Translations under genes and position numbers: made by a program
DNA from: an uncultured Eubacteriales bacterium
GTDB taxonomy: Bacteria > Bacillota > Clostridia > Oscillospirales > Acutalibacteraceae
Length of the DNA: 7,645 nucleotides
Direction: 5' to 3'
Assembly: GCA_900321665.1 (NCBI GenBank)
Contig: ONWY01000057.1
Location: 1 to 7,645, forward strand
Notes under the pieces: generated by a model
The model's database searches: none
What the model saw: only the letters and a program-made list of their open reading frames with translations
What the model was told of the DNA's origin: nothing
Shown here: one piece after another, positions 6,289 through 7,645 of the stretch
How positions within the stretch are numbered: the stretch's first letter is position 1
Layout: every line of letters begins with the position of its first letter

Positions 6289-7392
6289 CTACTGTGCCGG
6301 GTGCAAATTGACAATTTCATAGTGGCACTGCGCTTCGGTTCTGAACGGCACGCGCCAGCCGCATGCACCGGAGCTGACATTCATCACCGCGCCGTTATCG
6401 GCGGTGTAATCGCCGAGGTTGTAGCTGACAAAGGAGAAGAAAAATCCGTTCGGGAACAGCTGCCCCGCGTGGGTGTGCCCGGAGAGCTGCAAATCGGTGC
6501 CGGCGGCGAGGTTATCCTCAAACAGCACCGGTTGGTGGTCTGCGGTGATGAGGTACTTTTCGGGGGCGGGGTTTGGCAAGGTATCAATCGCCCTGCGCTT
6601 CTCCTTCGCTGCCGCATCCTCTCTGCCGAGCAGGAGCAAATCGGGCGCAAGGGAGGCATATTCATCCGCCAAAACGGTGATGCCGTTATCCTCCATCGCC
6701 TTCACAAGCTCCGCTTCCGTGTAGTGCAAGCCGTCCTTCATATATTTCTCATGCTGCACCACCTCATGGTTGCCGAAGATGAAGTAGACCGGCGCGCCGA
6801 TTTCACCAAACAGGCGGTAGGTTTCGAGCATTTCCTCTTTCGAGGTGTAATCATCCGTAATATCACCGCCGAGGATGACAAAATCGGGCTGCTCCGCTTT
6901 TATTGCGGCAATGGTTTTTTGTGTGGTCGAGAAGTTTTGCGAGGAGCCGACATGCAAATCCGCCACAAAGGCGATTTTGTAATCATGTTGCAGCTTTGCG
7001 CTGCTGTACTCGTGGTATTTCGGGCTGACAAGCTGCATATTCACCGTGCCGTACACAAAGAAAAGAACACCTAAGCAAAGGCTGAGTATCTTCGCCGGCA
7101 CAAATTTTCTCTCTTTCTTGCGCACCGCCAAATAAATGGCATACAGCACATCGGCAGTCGCATCCATAAACAGCACGGCATAAATAACAACCATCACCGG
7201 TTGTACCGGGCGGAAGAATACAGGCCCCGCCATCACCAACACGGCGCAGGCAATCGCAAGCAGTGCCTTTGCGATAATGATAATCACACGCACCGCTTTT
7301 TTAATGCGCTTTTTTCTGAGTAAAAACTGAATCAGGGTGAGCGCGGCTTGCACTGCGGCAAACATCGCAAACCAAATAAAATACAGTTGCAT
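6289..7392 (-). CDS. Membrane-anchored metallophosphoesterase (YkuE/YaeI-like)
   Basis: This is a 367-residue protein. The N-terminal part (1-120) has about four hydrophobic helices (near 4-24, 34-58, 64-90 and 100-117) separated by basic loops (RKKRIKK, RKKERK). The calcineurin-like phosphoesterase domain spans about 138-365. Metal-binding motifs are complete: VADLHVG (Asp145, His147), GGDITDD (Asp177), FGNHE (Asn208-His209), DHQP (His286) and SGHTHAGQLFP (His306, His308). This matches the YkuE/YaeI group, in which some members hydrolyse lipid-linked phosphates such as UDP-diacylglucosamine or cell-envelope lipids; the substrate here is not known. The positive-inside pattern cannot settle on which face the catalytic domain lies. 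The ATG at 7392 has AGAGGG 8 bases upstream. It is monocistronic, with its own promoter and a strong terminator. Confidence 0.92.
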   Translation of the reverse strand: MQLYFIWFAMFAAVQAALTLIQFLLRKKRIKKAVRVIIIIAKALLAIACAVLVMAGPVFFRPVQPVMVVIYAVLFMDATADVLYAIYLAVRKKERKFVPAKILSLCLGVLFFVYGTVNMQLVSPKYHEYSSAKLQHDYKIAFVADLHVGSSQNFSTTQKTIAAIKAEQPDFVILGGDITDDYTSKEEMLETYRLFGEIGAPVYFIFGNHEVVQHEKYMKDGLHYTEAELVKAMEDNGITVLADEYASLAPDLLLLGREDAAAKEKRRAIDTLPNPAPEKYLITADHQPVLFEDNLAAGTDLQLSGHTHAGQLFPNGFFFSFVSYNLGDYTADNGAVMNVSSGACGWRVPFRTEAQCHYEIVNLHPAQ

Positions 7393-7423
7393 AATAATTC
7401 CCTCTTTCTGAAAATACAGATTT

Positions 7424-7452
7424 ATTATACAGGAAAAGTGGGAATTAGTAAA
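7424..7452 (-). promoter_or_regulatory. Promoter of the membrane phosphoesterase gene
   Basis: On the minus strand TATAAT (7424-7429) is an exact -10 box, with TTTACT (7447-7452, four of six matches to TTGACA) 17 bases upstream. The start of transcription would fall about 25 bases before the start codon. A long palindrome begins 7 bases beyond the -35 box. Confidence 0.7.
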
Positions 7453-7459
7453 CTAAATT

Positions 7460-7491
7460 CTAATTTATCTGCCTACAGGCAGATAAATTAG
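7460..7491. repeat. 32-bp perfect inverted repeat
   Basis: Two perfect 15-base arms (CTAATTTATCTGCCT and its exact complement) flank the 2-base centre AC. The base of the stem is AT-rich and the tip GC-rich. No T-run follows on either strand, so it is not a normal terminator. It lies directly upstream of the phosphoesterase promoter and next to the hairpin cluster. It could be a regulator-binding site, a cruciform, or the end of a small mobile repeat. Confidence 0.85.
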
Positions 7492-7504
7492 CAACCTTTT
7501 AACG

Positions 7505-7623
7505 GCTCCCCTTGTGAGGGGTGACTCCCTGCAGTGCAGGGAGATGTCACGAAGTGACAGAGGGTGCGGGCTCCGGTTAGGAGCTGTCTTGCGTTAGCAA
7601 GACTGAGGGGTAGTCAAATCCCC
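7505..7623. repeat. Intergenic multi-hairpin repeat cluster
   Basis: Five short stem-loops follow each other: CCCCT/AGGGG (7508-7521), CTCCCTGC/GCAGGGAG (7525-7543), TGTCAC/GTGACA (7545-7559), GCTCC/GGAGC (7570-7584) and GTCTTGC/GCAAGAC (7586-7603). A GGGG/CCCC pair closes the right end (7607-7623). Hairpins 2+3 and 4+5 are two copies of one plan: a CTCC-GGAG stem, then a GTC-GAC stem, then GAGGG. Stems differ in sequence while pairing is kept. There is no open frame of note. Elements of this style are common between genes of gut Clostridia, and it is probably a REP-like or non-autonomous mobile repeat. Confidence 0.75.
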
Positions 7624-7645
7624 ACAAACTCAGTAAAAACAACTA

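Noticed and set aside
5967..6311. Plus-strand open frame of 114 codons across the tetR upstream region
   Set aside because: It runs through the operator, promoter and both terminators, has no ribosome site and no recognisable sequence.
6283..7074. Plus-strand open frame (263 codons) opposite the membrane phosphoesterase
   Set aside because: It is antisense to a gene with a full set of metal-binding motifs, and its translation resembles no protein family.
7505..7623. CRISPR array
   Set aside because: The repeats are hairpins with differing sequence and no regular unique spacers; no cas gene is present.
1..7645. Phage defence or biosynthetic gene cluster
   Set aside because: All genes fall into ordinary regulator, redox, hydrolase, acetyltransferase and transporter families. 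No nuclease, toxin, reverse transcriptase or synthase module is present.

Overview
The window looks like chromosomal DNA of a low-to-mid GC Firmicute, most likely a gut-type clostridium. The evidence is strong AGGAGG-type ribosome sites, sigma-A type promoters, Clostridia-like versions of the ABC-2 exporter, DUF998, flavodoxin and TetR families, and an intergenic hairpin repeat of a style common in gut Clostridia. The organism call is an inference. No rRNA, tRNA, CRISPR array, transposase or phage gene was seen.

Layout. Positions 1-776 (+) hold the 3' part of a soluble metallophosphoesterase whose 5' end lies outside the window. It converges, with overlapping stop codons, on a large leftward block (773-5937, all minus strand). 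Read in the direction of transcription, that block is: a TetR regulator, a DUF998 membrane protein, a flavodoxin, an alpha/beta-hydrolase esterase, the N-terminal stump of a GNAT acetyltransferase, a chloramphenicol-acetyltransferase-like enzyme, an ABC ATPase and an ABC-2-type permease. The first three genes are joined by ATGA stop/start overlaps. A consensus promoter (TTGACA, 17 bp, TATAAT) precedes tetR, and a near-perfect palindrome sits at its expected transcription start, as expected for an autorepressed operon. A minus-strand terminator lies just upstream and insulates this promoter. Next comes a bidirectional terminator and then a membrane-anchored YkuE/YaeI-like metallophosphoesterase (6289-7392, minus) with its own promoter. 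The right end carries a 32-bp perfect palindrome and a cluster of five small hairpins built as a degenerate tandem repeat.

How the genes may work together. The TetR-DUF998-flavodoxin-esterase set looks like a small stress or xenobiotic-responsive operon. The CAT-like enzyme and the ABC ATPase/permease form a second, tightly packed set that reads like a drug-modification plus export unit, but no substrate can be read from the sequence.

The most notable point is that both ends of the CAT/ABC set carry scars. Upstream, a GNAT gene stops after about 32 recognisable residues. Downstream, the permease appears to switch in frame from an ABC-2 permease to the C-terminal tail of a GPH-type sugar:cation symporter near position 1060. 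These may be real deletions or fusions, or an assembly chimera; the sequence alone cannot decide. I did not find a convincing wholly new biological system.
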